Assembly (NCBI GenBank): GCA_902774335.1
Contig: CACYHW010000010.1
Coordinates: forward strand, 1 to 64,000
Reading direction: 5' to 3'
From: an uncultured Bacteroidales bacterium
GTDB lineage: Bacteria; Bacteroidota; Bacteroidia; Bacteroidales; Bacteroidaceae
DNA: 64,000 nt
In this document: piece after piece, positions 40,650 through 50,149 of the stretch
How positions within the stretch are numbered: the first letter of the stretch is position 1
How the letters are laid out: each line of letters begins with the position of its first letter
Notes under the pieces: generated by a model
Database searches by the model: none
Seen by the model: only the letters and a program-made list of their open reading frames with translations
Told to the model about the DNA's origin: nothing
Position numbers and translations under genes: made by a program

Positions 40650-42643
40650 AATCCGTTATTAAGATTATGATGATCTCAGGAGTGCTGGCTATTACAGCCG
40701 GTTGCACAAAGAATGAAAACAATAATTTCAAGTATCTGCTTGATGAGTTTGCCGACCTTAAGGTCATGCGCTATACCATTCCCGGATGGGAGGAGCTCAG
40801 CCTGCAGCAGAAAGAGTACGCATACCATCTGGCCGAGGCAGCCAAGTGGGGCCGCGATATCCACTGGGACCAAAACTGCAAGTGGAACCTGCCCATCCGT
40901 CACGTTGTTGAGAACATTATCGAAAACTACAAGGGCGACCGCGAGACAAAGGAATTCTCACAATTCATTGTCTATGCAAAGCGTCTTTTCTTTGCCAACG
41001 GCATACACCATCACTATGCCGAGGACAAGTTCTTCCCCGAGTGCTCACAGGAGTATTTCAAGTCTCTGATGGAGGCCGTGGGCGAGGGTGACAAGTGCGC
41101 CCGGCTGCTACCTGTAATCTATGATCCCAATACCCTGCAGCAGCGCCGCTCAACATCTACCGACGGTGACATCGTTGTCCTGTCGGCCGGAAACTTCTAT
41201 GAGGGCGTGACCCGTGCCGAGGTTGAGAAATACTACGCTTCCATCGAAGACAAAACCGATGAGACTCCCATCGCATACGGCCTGAACACCAAGGTTACCA
41301 AGGATGACAAGGGCAATATCGTTGAGATACCCTGGAAGATAGACGGCATGTACGGACCTGCCATCGCCAAGATCTGTGGGGAACTCAAGCTGGCTGCCGC
41401 CTGCGCCGAGAACGATATCCAGAAACGTGCACTGGGCCTGCTGGTCAAGTATTACGAGACCGGTGACCTCAAGGTATGGGATGAGTTCAACATCGAGTGG
41501 GTAAAGGATACCATCGGAACCGTCGATTTCATCAACGGATTCATCGAGGATTACAACGACCCGCTGGGACGCAAGGGCGCCTGGGAGGGTTACGTAAACA
41601 TAAAGGACCACAAGGCATCGGAGCGCTCAGTCATCCTGAGTGCCAACGCACAGTGGTTTGAGGACAATTCACCTGTTGATCCGCGCTTCAAGAAGAAGGA
41701 GTGCAAGGGCATATCAGCCAAGGTCATCAACGCTGTCTGCCTGGCCGGCGACGCCTACCCCTCAACACCTATAGGCATCAACCTGCCCAACGCCGACTGG
41801 ATCCGCAAGATGTACGGAAGCAAGTCAGTGACCATTGCCAATATCACCCACGCATACGACTATGCCGCACAGGAATCACCCACCAGCACTCTTGACGAGT
41901 TTGCATGGGACGAGGCCGAGAAGGCATTCTACCGCGAGTGGGGTTCATGGGCCGATGAGATCCATACCGACCTGCACGAGTGCCTGGGTCACGGTTCAGG
42001 CCAGCTGCTGCCCGGTGTCTCAAGCACAGCCATGGGTGAGTACGCATCGGCCCTGGAGGAGGCCCGCGCCGACCTGTTCGGACTCTATTTCACAGCCGAT
42101 CCCAAGATGGTTGAGTTGGGTATCATGCCCAACAAGGATGCCTACAAGGCCGAGTACGCCAACTACATCCGCAACGGTCTGATGGTTCAGTTCACCCGCG
42201 TGGAGCTGGGACGTCCCAACACCGAGGCCCACATGCAGAACCGCAAGCTCATTGCCGAGTGGTGCTACGAGAAGGGTGCCAAGGACAACGTCATCGAAAA
42301 GAAGGTACGCGACGGCAAGACCTACTTTGTGGTCAACGACTATGTAAAGCTGCGCGCCCTCTTTGCCGAACTCCTGGCCGAGATTCAGCGCATCAAGTCC
42401 GAGGGTGACTACGAGGCAGGCAAGAACCTGATTGAGAACTACGCCGTAAACATCGACCCTGCCCTCCACAAGGAGGTCAAGCAGCGTTACGAGGCTCTGA
42501 ACCTGAAGCCTTACGGCGGATTCATCAACCCCGACATCGTTCCCGTTGAAAAGGACGGCAAGATTGTCGACTACCAGGTTGTCTACAACGACAACTACCT
42601 GCAGCAGCAGCTTGATTACGGTAAAAAATACGGCGCACTTTAA
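40646..42643 (+). CDS. Dipeptidyl-peptidase III (M49) lipoprotein
   Basis: This 665-residue zinc peptidase releases dipeptides from peptide N-termini. The M49 signature HECLGH (about residues 445-450) supplies two zinc His and the catalytic Glu, and EEARAD near 471-476 supplies the third ligand. An N-terminal signal ending ITAGC (Cys at about 20) marks it as a lipoprotein acting in the periplasm or at the outer membrane. Bacteroides DPP III proteins have a similar length. Its start overlaps the transporter stop by 4 bp, an unexpected coupling to the glycan locus. Codon usage looks like the flanking housekeeping genes, so the accessory region probably ends upstream of it. Confidence 0.9.
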   Translation: MKSVIKIMMISGVLAITAGCTKNENNNFKYLLDEFADLKVMRYTIPGWEELSLQQKEYAYHLAEAAKWGRDIHWDQNCKWNLPIRHVVENIIENYKGDRETKEFSQFIVYAKRLFFANGIHHHYAEDKFFPECSQEYFKSLMEAVGEGDKCARLLPVIYDPNTLQQRRSTSTDGDIVVLSAGNFYEGVTRAEVEKYYASIEDKTDETPIAYGLNTKVTKDDKGNIVEIPWKIDGMYGPAIAKICGELKLAAACAENDIQKRALGLLVKYYETGDLKVWDEFNIEWVKDTIGTVDFINGFIEDYNDPLGRKGAWEGYVNIKDHKASERSVILSANAQWFEDNSPVDPRFKKKECKGISAKVINAVCLAGDAYPSTPIGINLPNADWIRKMYGSKSVTIANITHAYDYAAQESPTSTLDEFAWDEAEKAFYREWGSWADEIHTDLHECLGHGSGQLLPGVSSTAMGEYASALEEARADLFGLYFTADPKMVELGIMPNKDAYKAEYANYIRNGLMVQFTRVELGRPNTEAHMQNRKLIAEWCYEKGAKDNVIEKKVRDGKTYFVVNDYVKLRALFAELLAEIQRIKSEGDYEAGKNLIENYAVNIDPALHKEVKQRYEALNLKPYGGFINPDIVPVEKDGKIVDYQVVYNDNYLQQQLDYGKKYGAL

Positions 42644-42653
42644 AAAAAAGTTG

Positions 42654-42661
42654 TACCTTTG
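42654..42661 (+). promoter_or_regulatory. Promoter -7 box for metK leader
   Basis: TACCTTTG fits TAnnTTTG just after the peptidase stop. Transcription would start close to the 5' edge of the SAM-II-like structure. Confidence 0.6.
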
Positions 42662-42669
42662 CAGCGGAC

Positions 42670-42740
42670 AATGTGGAAAGATTTGAGAACCATAAGGTTC
42701 CTGACAGCTTGCAACCACACAAAAAAATGCTAAAAGTCAC
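42670..42740 (+). promoter_or_regulatory. SAM-II-type riboswitch in the metK leader
   Basis: The leader shows the SAM-II elements in order: a P1 5' strand TGTGG (42672-42676), the L1 segment GATTTG, a small GAACC/GGTTC hairpin (42687-42700), GCTTGCAACCAC including the P1 3' strand CCACA (42715-42719), an A-rich linker, and the 3' pseudoknot strand ATGCTAAAAGTC. SAM-II aptamers have this compact H-type pseudoknot. Location before SAM synthetase agrees with feedback control. The match is by eye. Confidence 0.78.
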
Positions 42741-42770
42741 ACTTACTGACAGCATATAATTTGAATTGCA

Positions 42771-42805
42771 GCCCCATTGTCCCAAAAGACAGTGGGGCAA
42801 TATTT
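42771..42805 (+). promoter_or_regulatory. Terminator-like hairpin in the metK leader
   Basis: GCCCCATTGTC (42771-42781) pairs with GACAGTGGGGC (42788-42798) to give 11 bp with one G-T pair, and the stem is followed by AATATTTTTA. It lies 18 bp before the metK ATG and could be the expression platform of the SAM-II aptamer or block ribosome entry. Confidence 0.6.
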
Positions 42806-42816
42806 TTATACTTAAT

Positions 42817-44112
42817 ATGTCATACTTATTCACATCCGAATCGGTGTCCGAGGGACACCCTGACAAGGTAGCGGATCAGATATCCGATGCCGTCGTAGAC
42901 GAACTGTTGGCTTTTGACCCTGAGTCAAAGGTAGCATGTGAGACACTTGTAACCACCGGACAGGTGGTGCTTGCCGGTGAGGTTAAGTCCAAGGCCTACA
43001 TAGACCTTCAGGAGACAGCCCGCCGAGTGATTAACCGTATCGGCTATACCCGTTCCGAGTACAAGTTTGACGGTGACTCTTGCGGCGTATTCAGCGCCAT
43101 ACATGAGCAGAGCGCCGATATCAACCGCGGCGTGGAGCGTGAGGACCCCGAGAACCAGGGTGCCGGCGACCAGGGTATGATGTTCGGTTATGCCACAAAC
43201 GAGACCGAGGAGTACATGCCCGTCTCACTGGCACTTTCACACCGTATACTGCGCGTTCTTGCCGATATACGCCGTGAGGGTAAGGTCATGAAATACCTGC
43301 GTCCCGACTCCAAGAGCCAGGTGACCGTAGAGTATGATGACAACGGTAAACCCGCACGCATCGATACCATCGTGGTTTCAACACAGCACGACGAGTTCAT
43401 CGCTCCCGACAGTTATACCGTCCAGGCTCAGCTCGATGCCGACAGCAGGATGCTGGCACAGATTGAGGCCGATGTAAAGAACATCCTTATTCCCCGCGTA
43501 ATAGGCACCATCACCTCACAGAAGGTGAAGGACCTTTTCAAGGGTGATATCAAATACTTTGTAAACCCCACAGGCAAGTTCGTGATTGGCGGACCCCACG
43601 GTGACACCGGACTGACCGGCCGTAAGATCATTGTCGATACCTACGGCGGCAAGGGAGCCCACGGCGGCGGTGCATTCAGCGGCAAGGACCCCTCCAAGGT
43701 GGACCGCAGCGCTGCATACGCCACACGTCATATCGCAAAGAACCTGGTTGCCGCAGGTGTGGCCGATGAAGTTCTGGTTCAGGTTTCATACGCCATCGGC
43801 GTAGCCAAACCCATAAACATCTTTGTGAACACCTATGGCACAAGCCATGTGAACATGCCGGATTCAGAGATTGCAAAGGTAGTGGACCGTCTGTTTGACA
43901 TGCGCCCCAAGGCAATAGAGAACCGACTCAAACTGCGCAACCCCATATACAGCGAGACTGCAGCATACGGTCATATGGGTCGTAACCCCGAGACCGTAAC
44001 CAAAGTATTTACCTCACATTACCAGCCTGCCAGAACCGTTACGGTTGAACTCTTTACATGGGAGAAACTGGACTATGTAGATAAGATTAAGGAGGCTTTT
44101 GGCTTAAAATAA
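42817..44112 (+). CDS. metK: S-adenosylmethionine synthase
   Basis: This 431-residue enzyme makes SAM from methionine and ATP. Diagnostic blocks are [20 protein letters not shown] at the N-terminus, [37 protein letters not shown], and [20 protein letters not shown]. The protein is longer than the E. coli enzyme (384), as in other Bacteroidetes, through insertions in the central domain. The ATG at 42817 fits the family start; the in-frame extension from 42766 would run through the leader hairpin. It is preceded by a SAM-II-type element and followed by a structured region with a terminator. Confidence 0.97.
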   Translation: MSYLFTSESVSEGHPDKVADQISDAVVDELLAFDPESKVACETLVTTGQVVLAGEVKSKAYIDLQETARRVINRIGYTRSEYKFDGDSCGVFSAIHEQSADINRGVEREDPENQGAGDQGMMFGYATNETEEYMPVSLALSHRILRVLADIRREGKVMKYLRPDSKSQVTVEYDDNGKPARIDTIVVSTQHDEFIAPDSYTVQAQLDADSRMLAQIEADVKNILIPRVIGTITSQKVKDLFKGDIKYFVNPTGKFVIGGPHGDTGLTGRKIIVDTYGGKGAHGGGAFSGKDPSKVDRSAAYATRHIAKNLVAAGVADEVLVQVSYAIGVAKPINIFVNTYGTSHVNMPDSEIAKVVDRLFDMRPKAIENRLKLRNPIYSETAAYGHMGRNPETVTKVFTSHYQPARTVTVELFTWEKLDYVDKIKEAFGLK

Positions 44113-44138
44113 CTATAGCAACGTTAATTAGAGTGAAA

Positions 44139-44307
44139 TTTCGGACCCCATAATTAACTTTCTCCGAAAAAACAACTCATATTAGCGTTCAGAAGCCGAG
44201 AATTGACTTCAGGTAAATCTGAACGAGTCTCGTAACAAACATACTTTATAAATAGGACTCGGTTAATAAACCGTATAAAGTGATTTAGTTGGAAAAAACA
44301 GGTGGAA
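44139..44307 (+). ncRNA. Candidate structured RNA downstream of metK
   Basis: Between metK and the terminator lie several perfect pairings: TTTCGGA (44139-44145) with TCCGAAA (44163-44169); CGTTCAGA (44186-44193) with TCTGAACG (44218-44225); and ACTTTATA (44243-44250) with TATAAAGT (44274-44281), enclosing CGGTT-AATA-AACCG. An alternative CGAGTC/GACTCG pairing also exists. No ORF is present. It may be an independent small RNA or the metK 3' UTR. I cannot assign a family. Confidence 0.45.
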
Positions 44308-44340
44308 AAAGACTGACCGGGAGGTTAGTCTTTTTTATTT
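44308..44340. terminator. Bidirectional terminator between metK and the lytic transglycosylase gene
   Basis: AAAGACTGACC pairs with GGTTAGTCTTT around a GGGA loop (11 bp with one G-T pair). T-runs flank it on both strands, suiting the two convergent genes. Confidence 0.85.
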
Positions 44341-44362
44341 TGTCCTGTTTGGGTTCCGGAAA

Positions 44363-45292
44363 TCACTTAACCCAAGCCTCGCTGTGAGCCTTGGTCTTGG
44401 AGGGATTGTAGTGTTCGGCTTTGACGTCGGGGATGTCCACGTAGTAGGTACGGTGAGACTTGTTGTTGAGTTTGGACTCCCTGAGCCACAGGTTGGCGCG
44501 CTTAAGGTCGGCATAGGTAACACCGTTCTTCTCGGCAAAGTCCACAAGGTCCTCAACCGGGTCGGTAACCTTTATCTGTTTCCTGGCGGGAATATAGGGA
44601 TAGAGATCCTCGCTCTTGAAGCTGAATCCGAACAGTGAAGGATCTTCAAACATCATCTTTACGGCAAGCAGACGGAACATGTAACGTGAGGTCTCGTCAA
44701 CCAGCCACATGTTAAGTGCATCGGTCTGATGCTGAGCCTCAATACGGCGGTCCATACCCTGCTGTCCTCCGTTATAGCTGGCGGCTACCGTCATCCAGTT
44801 GCCGTACTTGCTATAGGCCTCCATGAGAAAACGGCATGCTGCCTCGGTAGCCTTGACGGTATTGAAACGCTCGTCGATATTGGCGTTCACCTCAAGTCCG
44901 TAGGCTCTGCCGGTAGACTGCGTAAACTGCCACAGGCCTGCGGCACCGGCACCCGACTGTGCCTGAGGATCAAGATTGCTCTCAATGACCATAAGGTATT
45001 TAAGGTCATCGGGTACACCCATACGCTTAAGTATAGGTTCAATCTGGGGGAAATACTTGTTGGCCCTCTTGATCATAAGGGTGGACATGTTATGGGAGTA
45101 TGTAAAGGCTATCAGCTCGCGGTCCATACGCTCCCTAAGGTCGGCACGGTCCAGCTTTATGGTCTGTCCCGCAAAAGTAACCTGGTCAGGTACGGGAATA
45201 ACACTGTTCACGACAACATTCTGGGCCTGTATGTTCAGGGATATGCCCTGAAAGAGCAGCAATGCGGCAAATATGGTAGTCTTGACTTTCAT
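44363..45292 (-). CDS. Lytic transglycosylase (MltD/SLT type)
   Basis: This 309-residue secreted protein has a signal peptide (KTTIFAALLLFQGISLNIQA). The SLT domain carries the catalytic Glu in MVIESNLDPQAQSGAGAAGLWQF, followed by STGRAYGL and SYNGGQQGMDRRI, the standard GH23 motifs. Such enzymes cleave peptidoglycan to 1,6-anhydro-muropeptides in the periplasm. The C-terminal about 80 residues end in a region resembling a partial LysM-like segment (IKVTDPVEDLVDFAEKNGVTYADLKRANLW), which may bind glycan. It is transcribed from its own -7 box, divergent from the GH31 pair. Confidence 0.9.
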   Translation of the reverse strand: MKVKTTIFAALLLFQGISLNIQAQNVVVNSVIPVPDQVTFAGQTIKLDRADLRERMDRELIAFTYSHNMSTLMIKRANKYFPQIEPILKRMGVPDDLKYLMVIESNLDPQAQSGAGAAGLWQFTQSTGRAYGLEVNANIDERFNTVKATEAACRFLMEAYSKYGNWMTVAASYNGGQQGMDRRIEAQHQTDALNMWLVDETSRYMFRLLAVKMMFEDPSLFGFSFKSEDLYPYIPARKQIKVTDPVEDLVDFAEKNGVTYADLKRANLWLRESKLNNKSHRTYYVDIPDVKAEHYNPSKTKAHSEAWVK

Positions 45293-45318
45293 AAAACAAT
45301 AAGTTCAGTTTTGAAGCG

Positions 45319-45326
45319 CAAAAATA
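45319..45326 (-). promoter_or_regulatory. Promoter -7 box for the lytic transglycosylase
   Basis: On the minus strand it reads TATTTTTG, a TAnnTTTG match 27 bp before the ATG. Confidence 0.5.
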
Positions 45327-45372
45327 CATGCTTTTTTTCAAATAAAACAGATGACTTTACAACTATACATGG

Positions 45373-45380
45373 TATATTTG
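45373..45380 (+). promoter_or_regulatory. Promoter -7 box for the GH31 pair
   Basis: TATATTTG lies 53 bp before the first GH31 ATG, in the gap shared with the divergent lytic transglycosylase. Confidence 0.5.
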
Positions 45381-45433
45381 CGCGTGCAATTAAACCATAA
45401 AAATTTTTCCAACTATCAACTGATCATTTGCTT

Positions 45434-47797
45434 ATGAGTATGAAAAAAGCATTGGGCAGATTATGTGTCTGCGCTTCCGTATTGCTCACAGGTACCACCG
45501 GATGCCATTCCTCATACCTGGAGCCGTCAAACGGAATATCCGTTTCCACCCCACAGGGAGAGTTGTCCGTACAGGTCCTTCAAACCGGAGCCATACGTGT
45601 GCAATGCGTTCCGCAGGATATAGAACTTCCCACACTTGAGGAACTGACCTATGCAGGTAACAACACCCCTGACTGTAAGGTCTATGTCAGGAAAAAAGGC
45701 AATATCTTATTCTTGAATACCGACAAGGGCAATCTTGGAGTCAGGATAGACACCCGCACCGGACACCTGACATTCACCGACCGCAAGGGAAAGGTGCTGC
45801 TTGATGAGGTTCAGGGTTCACGCACCATAAAGGCCGATACCCAATCATTTGACGGATATAACTGCCTTGACGTGAGTCAGTCCTTCAAGACCGGGTCCGA
45901 TGAGTTCCTGTTCGGTACCGGCCAGTTCCAGGACGGCTATCTGAACATACGCGGTCTTACCCGACGCCTGACCCAGGTGAACACTCAGATATCCATCCCC
46001 ATGATCATATCCAACAAGGGTTACGGAATCCTGTGGAACAACTACGGACTTACCGATTTCAACCCGTCGGAGACCATCATAGCATTGAATCAGGAGGGTT
46101 CAGACGGAACATCAGTGACAGTCAACGCCACCGGAACGGCAGGTAACGTACGTGAACGCCGCTTCTTTAACGATTTTGGCGGAGAGTTCAGTGTGGATGC
46201 CGATGCAGATTACTCCATCCTTCTGGATGTAGGCCAGACCATGGCACGCAAGCAGCTGCTCCTTATAGACGGTGACACTGTAATCAACGCCAACAACACC
46301 TGGCTCCCGCCCACCACATCGGCCATAACCCATCTTACCAAGGGTACGCATAAGGTATTTGTTAGCGGTTCACGTGGTGACAAGCCCACCGTGGGCATAA
46401 GAAAGGTGACCGATGTCACCACATTCAGTTCACCCGTAGCCGTTGCCCTGGACTACACGGTATTTGCCGGAACGGCCGATGAGATAATAGGAACCTACCG
46501 CGACCTGACAGGAACGGTTCCCTCCATGCCGGAGTGGGCTTTCGGTTACATTCACTGCCGCGAACGCTATGACAGCCAGAAGGAACTACTGGAGAACGCT
46601 CACCGCCTTAAGGACGAGGGCTACCGCACCAGCGTTATTGTCCAGGACTGGCAGTGGTGGGGCAAGTACGGCTGGAACGCCATGCAGTTTGACGAGGACA
46701 AGTACCCCGATCCCAAGGCCATGACCGACGAACTGCACTCCATGGATATGAAACTCATGCTCTCCGTATGGTCCAAGATTGACAAGAACAGTGAGGTGGG
46801 CCGACAGATGAACGCCGCCGGTTATTACATAGACGGAACCGACTGGATAGACTTCTTTAACCCCGATGCAGCCACAGCCTACTGGAAGAACTTCAGCCAG
46901 AGGCTTCTGCCCACAGGTATAGACGCATGGTGGCAGGATGCTACCGAGCCTGAGAACGATGACCTTAAGGGCCGTAAGGTTGCAGGCGGCAAGATACCGG
47001 GTGAGTTCTACCGCAACGCTTATCCCAACAAGGTAAATGAGACTGTCTACAACGGTCTGAAAAATGACCAGCCCGACCGTGACCCCATGATCCTGACCCG
47101 CAGCGGATTCATCGGCATACAGCGTTACGGTGCCATCAACTGGTCAGGTGACGTAGGCAATGACTGGGAAACTTTGAAACGCCAAATAGCAGGTGGTCTG
47201 AATCTTATGGCAACGGGCCAGCCCTGGTGGACATATGATGCAGGCGGATTCTTCCGTCCCAACAACCAATACACCGACCCCGATTATCAGGAGCGTATGC
47301 TGCGCTGGATACAGGTTTCAGTATTCCTGCCCTTCATGCGCGTTCATGGCTACATGAGCCGCACCGAGCCCTGGAACTACTCCGAGGAGACACAGGAGAA
47401 CTTCCGCAAGCAGATTGAACTGCGCTACCTGCTCCAGCCCTACATTCTGGAATGTGCCCGCAGAGTAAGTCAGGAGAACTACACCATGATGCGTCCGCTG
47501 GTCTTTGACTTCCCCAAAGACAAGGAAGCACTTAAACAGCAGACTGAATTCATGTTCGGTCCTTCACTTCTGGTATGCCCTGTCACCGAGCCTGGTGTTA
47601 CCAAAATGCGTATTTACCTGCCAAAAAACGAGCACGGATGGATTGAATTTGACTCTAAGTTAATTACAAACAAGGACGACTTAATGTTCAGAGTCAGCCC
47701 TCTCGACGGAGGTACATATGTAGATATTGACGTCACAAAAGACGAAATACCCGTATTTATTAACATGGACAGCGATATTAGCGTATTACTACAATGA
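45434..47797 (+). CDS. Glycoside hydrolase family 31 lipoprotein with PA14-like insert
   Basis: This 787-residue enzyme begins with a lipoprotein signal (RLCVCASVLLTGTTGC). An N-terminal beta-sandwich is followed by an inserted PA14-like domain (about 230-340, from RRFFNDFGGEFSVDADADYSI). The (beta/alpha)8 barrel carries the nucleophile region GIDAWWQDATEPEND (Asp near 502). This layout recalls the Bacteroides xyloglucan alpha-xylosidase BoGH31A. The natural substrate, an alpha-xyloside or alpha-glucoside, is not fixed. A second ATG at 45440 is equally plausible. No SusC/SusD pair or sensor is nearby, so this is not a classical polysaccharide utilisation locus. Its stop overlaps the next GH31 gene by 4 bp. 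Confidence 0.88.
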   Translation: MSMKKALGRLCVCASVLLTGTTGCHSSYLEPSNGISVSTPQGELSVQVLQTGAIRVQCVPQDIELPTLEELTYAGNNTPDCKVYVRKKGNILFLNTDKGNLGVRIDTRTGHLTFTDRKGKVLLDEVQGSRTIKADTQSFDGYNCLDVSQSFKTGSDEFLFGTGQFQDGYLNIRGLTRRLTQVNTQISIPMIISNKGYGILWNNYGLTDFNPSETIIALNQEGSDGTSVTVNATGTAGNVRERRFFNDFGGEFSVDADADYSILLDVGQTMARKQLLLIDGDTVINANNTWLPPTTSAITHLTKGTHKVFVSGSRGDKPTVGIRKVTDVTTFSSPVAVALDYTVFAGTADEIIGTYRDLTGTVPSMPEWAFGYIHCRERYDSQKELLENAHRLKDEGYRTSVIVQDWQWWGKYGWNAMQFDEDKYPDPKAMTDELHSMDMKLMLSVWSKIDKNSEVGRQMNAAGYYIDGTDWIDFFNPDAATAYWKNFSQRLLPTGIDAWWQDATEPENDDLKGRKVAGGKIPGEFYRNAYPNKVNETVYNGLKNDQPDRDPMILTRSGFIGIQRYGAINWSGDVGNDWETLKRQIAGGLNLMATGQPWWTYDAGGFFRPNNQYTDPDYQERMLRWIQVSVFLPFMRVHGYMSRTEPWNYSEETQENFRKQIELRYLLQPYILECARRVSQENYTMMRPLVFDFPKDKEALKQQTEFMFGPSLLVCPVTEPGVTKMRIYLPKNEHGWIEFDSKLITNKDDLMFRVSPLDGGTYVDIDVTKDEIPVFINMDSDISVLLQ

Positions 47798-50148
47798 AAA
47801 GATTACTGACCCTTTGCCTTGCACTGACAGGTATATTAGCCGTTTGCAGTGCACAAACCGTTGATAACAGAGTGGAGGTAACATTCTACACCCCCTCTAT
47901 AGTACGTATTTATAAGGCTCCGGACCTGAATTTCAGTCCCAAACAGAGCCTTTCAGTAACAATGCAGCCGCAACAGGTCAAGGTATCCCGCTCTCAGGAG
48001 AAACTTGACAAAAACACTGTAATTGACGTTTATAAGACCGATAAGCTTACCGTGACCGTCTTTGAGGGCGGTGTAATGTTCAAGGACAACAAGGGCAATA
48101 CCCTGTTGGCCGAGCGGACATCGGATAAACTGCGTCAGACATTCAACATTGACAAGGATGAGCCCATCTACGGACTGGGCATACTCCAGGAGGGCCGCAT
48201 GGATATGCGCGGAACAAACCGCCGCATGATTCAGGGCAACACCGATGACTACTGCAACATTATCCAGTCCATCAAGGGTTACGGCCTCTTCTGGGACAAC
48301 TACTCGCCCACCACATTCATTGCAAACGAGGATAATTTCGGTTTTACCTCCGAGAACGGAGACGGCATTGACTACTACTTTATCTACGGAGGCGATGCCG
48401 ACGGTGTGATTGCAGGCATACGCCAGCTTACCGGAACTGTTCCCATGCAGCCGCTCTGGAGCTACGGATTCATGCAGAGCCGCGAGCGCTACAAGTCATC
48501 ACGCGAACTTACCGAGGTTCTGGACCGCTACCGTGCCGACGGAGTGCCCATTGACGTGATGATTCAGGACTGGCAGTACTGGGGTGACAACTATCTGTGG
48601 AACGCCATGGAGTTCAACAACCCCGATTTCAGCAATCCCGAACGCTGGATCAAACATATCCATGACAGTAACGCCAAGCTGATGATCTCCATATGGTCAT
48701 CTTTCGGCCCCATGACCAAACCCTACCGCGAACTGCAGCCCAAGGGTATGCTGCTGGATTTCCAGACATGGCCTCAGAGCGGTCTTTCGGACTGGCCTCC
48801 CAGAATGGATTATCCTTCGGGCGTACGTCCGTATGACCCCTTCAGCAAGGAGGCACGTGACATCTACTGGAACCATCTGACCCGCCTGTACAATCTGGAT
48901 ATTGACGGCTGGTGGATGGACTCTACCGAGCCCGACCATCTGGATTTCAAGGAGGAGGATCTGGATGTGCCCACCGCAATGGGACCCTTCCGCAATGTTC
49001 GCAACGCATTCCCGCTGATGGCTGTGGGCGGTGTCTATGACAACCAGCGCGCCATGGAGGACGGCAACCGCAAACGTGTGCTTATACTGACCCGCTCCGT
49101 ATTTGCAGGCCAGCAGCGCTACGGCTCCAACACATGGTCCGGCGACCTCCAGTCCAACTGGAACAGTCTGCGCAACCAGGTACCTGCCGGACTGAACTTT
49201 GCTCTCACGGGTAACCCCAACTTCAACAGTGATCTGGGCGGTTTCTTTGCCAACAGCTACAATGAGCGTTCACAGGACGGCAGTGCCACAAAGAACCCGC
49301 TCTATCAGGAGCTCTACGTACGCTGGATGCAGTACGGTGTTTTCTGCCCCATGATGCGCAGCCACGGCACCGAGGTTCCGCGTGAGCTCTACTATTACGG
49401 CAAGGCCGGCGAGCCCGTATACGATGCCCTGCTGAGTGCCGTCAAACTCCGTTACAGCCTGCTCCCCTACATCTATTCACTGGCACACGACGTAAATGCC
49501 AATAACGGAACCTTCCAGCGTGCCCTTATAATGGATTTCAGGGATGACCGTAACGTATGGAACATGGGCAATGAGTTCATGTTCGGCCGCTCACTGCTGG
49601 TTGCCCCCGTGCTTGAGGCCAAATATACCCCCGAGAGAGCCATGAGCAAGAGCCGCGCCGGCATAGGCGACGTGGACTTTACCGCACCCAAGAGCACCAA
49701 GGTCTATCTGCCCGCAGGTACACGCTGGTATGATTATGAGACTCTCAAACTTTATGACGGCGGACAGGAGATAGAGCGTACGGTTGACATAAGCAGCATT
49801 CCTCTGTTTGTCAGGGAGGGATCCATACTGCCTGTCGGTCCCGATGTCCAGTACTCAACCGAGAAGCCTTGGGATGATCTGGAGATCCTGGTCTTTGCAG
49901 GAAAGGACGGCAAGTTCACCCTGTACGAGGATGAGTTTGACAACTACAACTACGAGAACGGAGCCTTCTCCACCATAGAGTTCAGTTACAACAACAAGAG
50001 CCGCATCCTGACCATAGGAGCCCGCAAAGGATCATTTGACGGAATGATAAACAATCGCAGGTTCCGCGTAATTCTCATTAAGAACGGCAATAAGAGCCAG
50101 GCCAAGACGGTCAGTTACTCCGGTAAGAAGGTTTCGGTATCGCTTTAA
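47794..50148 (+). CDS. Glycoside hydrolase family 31 (probable alpha-xylosidase/alpha-glucosidase)
   Basis: This 784-residue secreted enzyme has a signal peptide (RLLTLCLALTGILAVCSAQ) but no PA14-like insert. The N-terminal sandwich has PIYGLGILQEGRMDMRG. The barrel shows VMIQDWQYWGDN and the nucleophile block DGWWMDSTEPDH (Asp near 376), with the later FMFGRSLLVAPV. The C-terminal beta domains end in GKFTLYEDE. It is translationally coupled to the preceding GH31, and the two may share one substrate with different linkages or chain positions. It ends just before a heptad repeat array. Confidence 0.9.
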   Translation: MKRLLTLCLALTGILAVCSAQTVDNRVEVTFYTPSIVRIYKAPDLNFSPKQSLSVTMQPQQVKVSRSQEKLDKNTVIDVYKTDKLTVTVFEGGVMFKDNKGNTLLAERTSDKLRQTFNIDKDEPIYGLGILQEGRMDMRGTNRRMIQGNTDDYCNIIQSIKGYGLFWDNYSPTTFIANEDNFGFTSENGDGIDYYFIYGGDADGVIAGIRQLTGTVPMQPLWSYGFMQSRERYKSSRELTEVLDRYRADGVPIDVMIQDWQYWGDNYLWNAMEFNNPDFSNPERWIKHIHDSNAKLMISIWSSFGPMTKPYRELQPKGMLLDFQTWPQSGLSDWPPRMDYPSGVRPYDPFSKEARDIYWNHLTRLYNLDIDGWWMDSTEPDHLDFKEEDLDVPTAMGPFRNVRNAFPLMAVGGVYDNQRAMEDGNRKRVLILTRSVFAGQQRYGSNTWSGDLQSNWNSLRNQVPAGLNFALTGNPNFNSDLGGFFANSYNERSQDGSATKNPLYQELYVRWMQYGVFCPMMRSHGTEVPRELYYYGKAGEPVYDALLSAVKLRYSLLPYIYSLAHDVNANNGTFQRALIMDFRDDRNVWNMGNEFMFGRSLLVAPVLEAKYTPERAMSKSRAGIGDVDFTAPKSTKVYLPAGTRWYDYETLKLYDGGQEIERTVDISSIPLFVREGSILPVGPDVQYSTEKPWDDLEILVFAGKDGKFTLYEDEFDNYNYENGAFSTIEFSYNNKSRILTIGARKGSFDGMINNRRFRVILIKNGNKSQAKTVSYSGKKVSVSL

Positions 50149-50149
50149 G

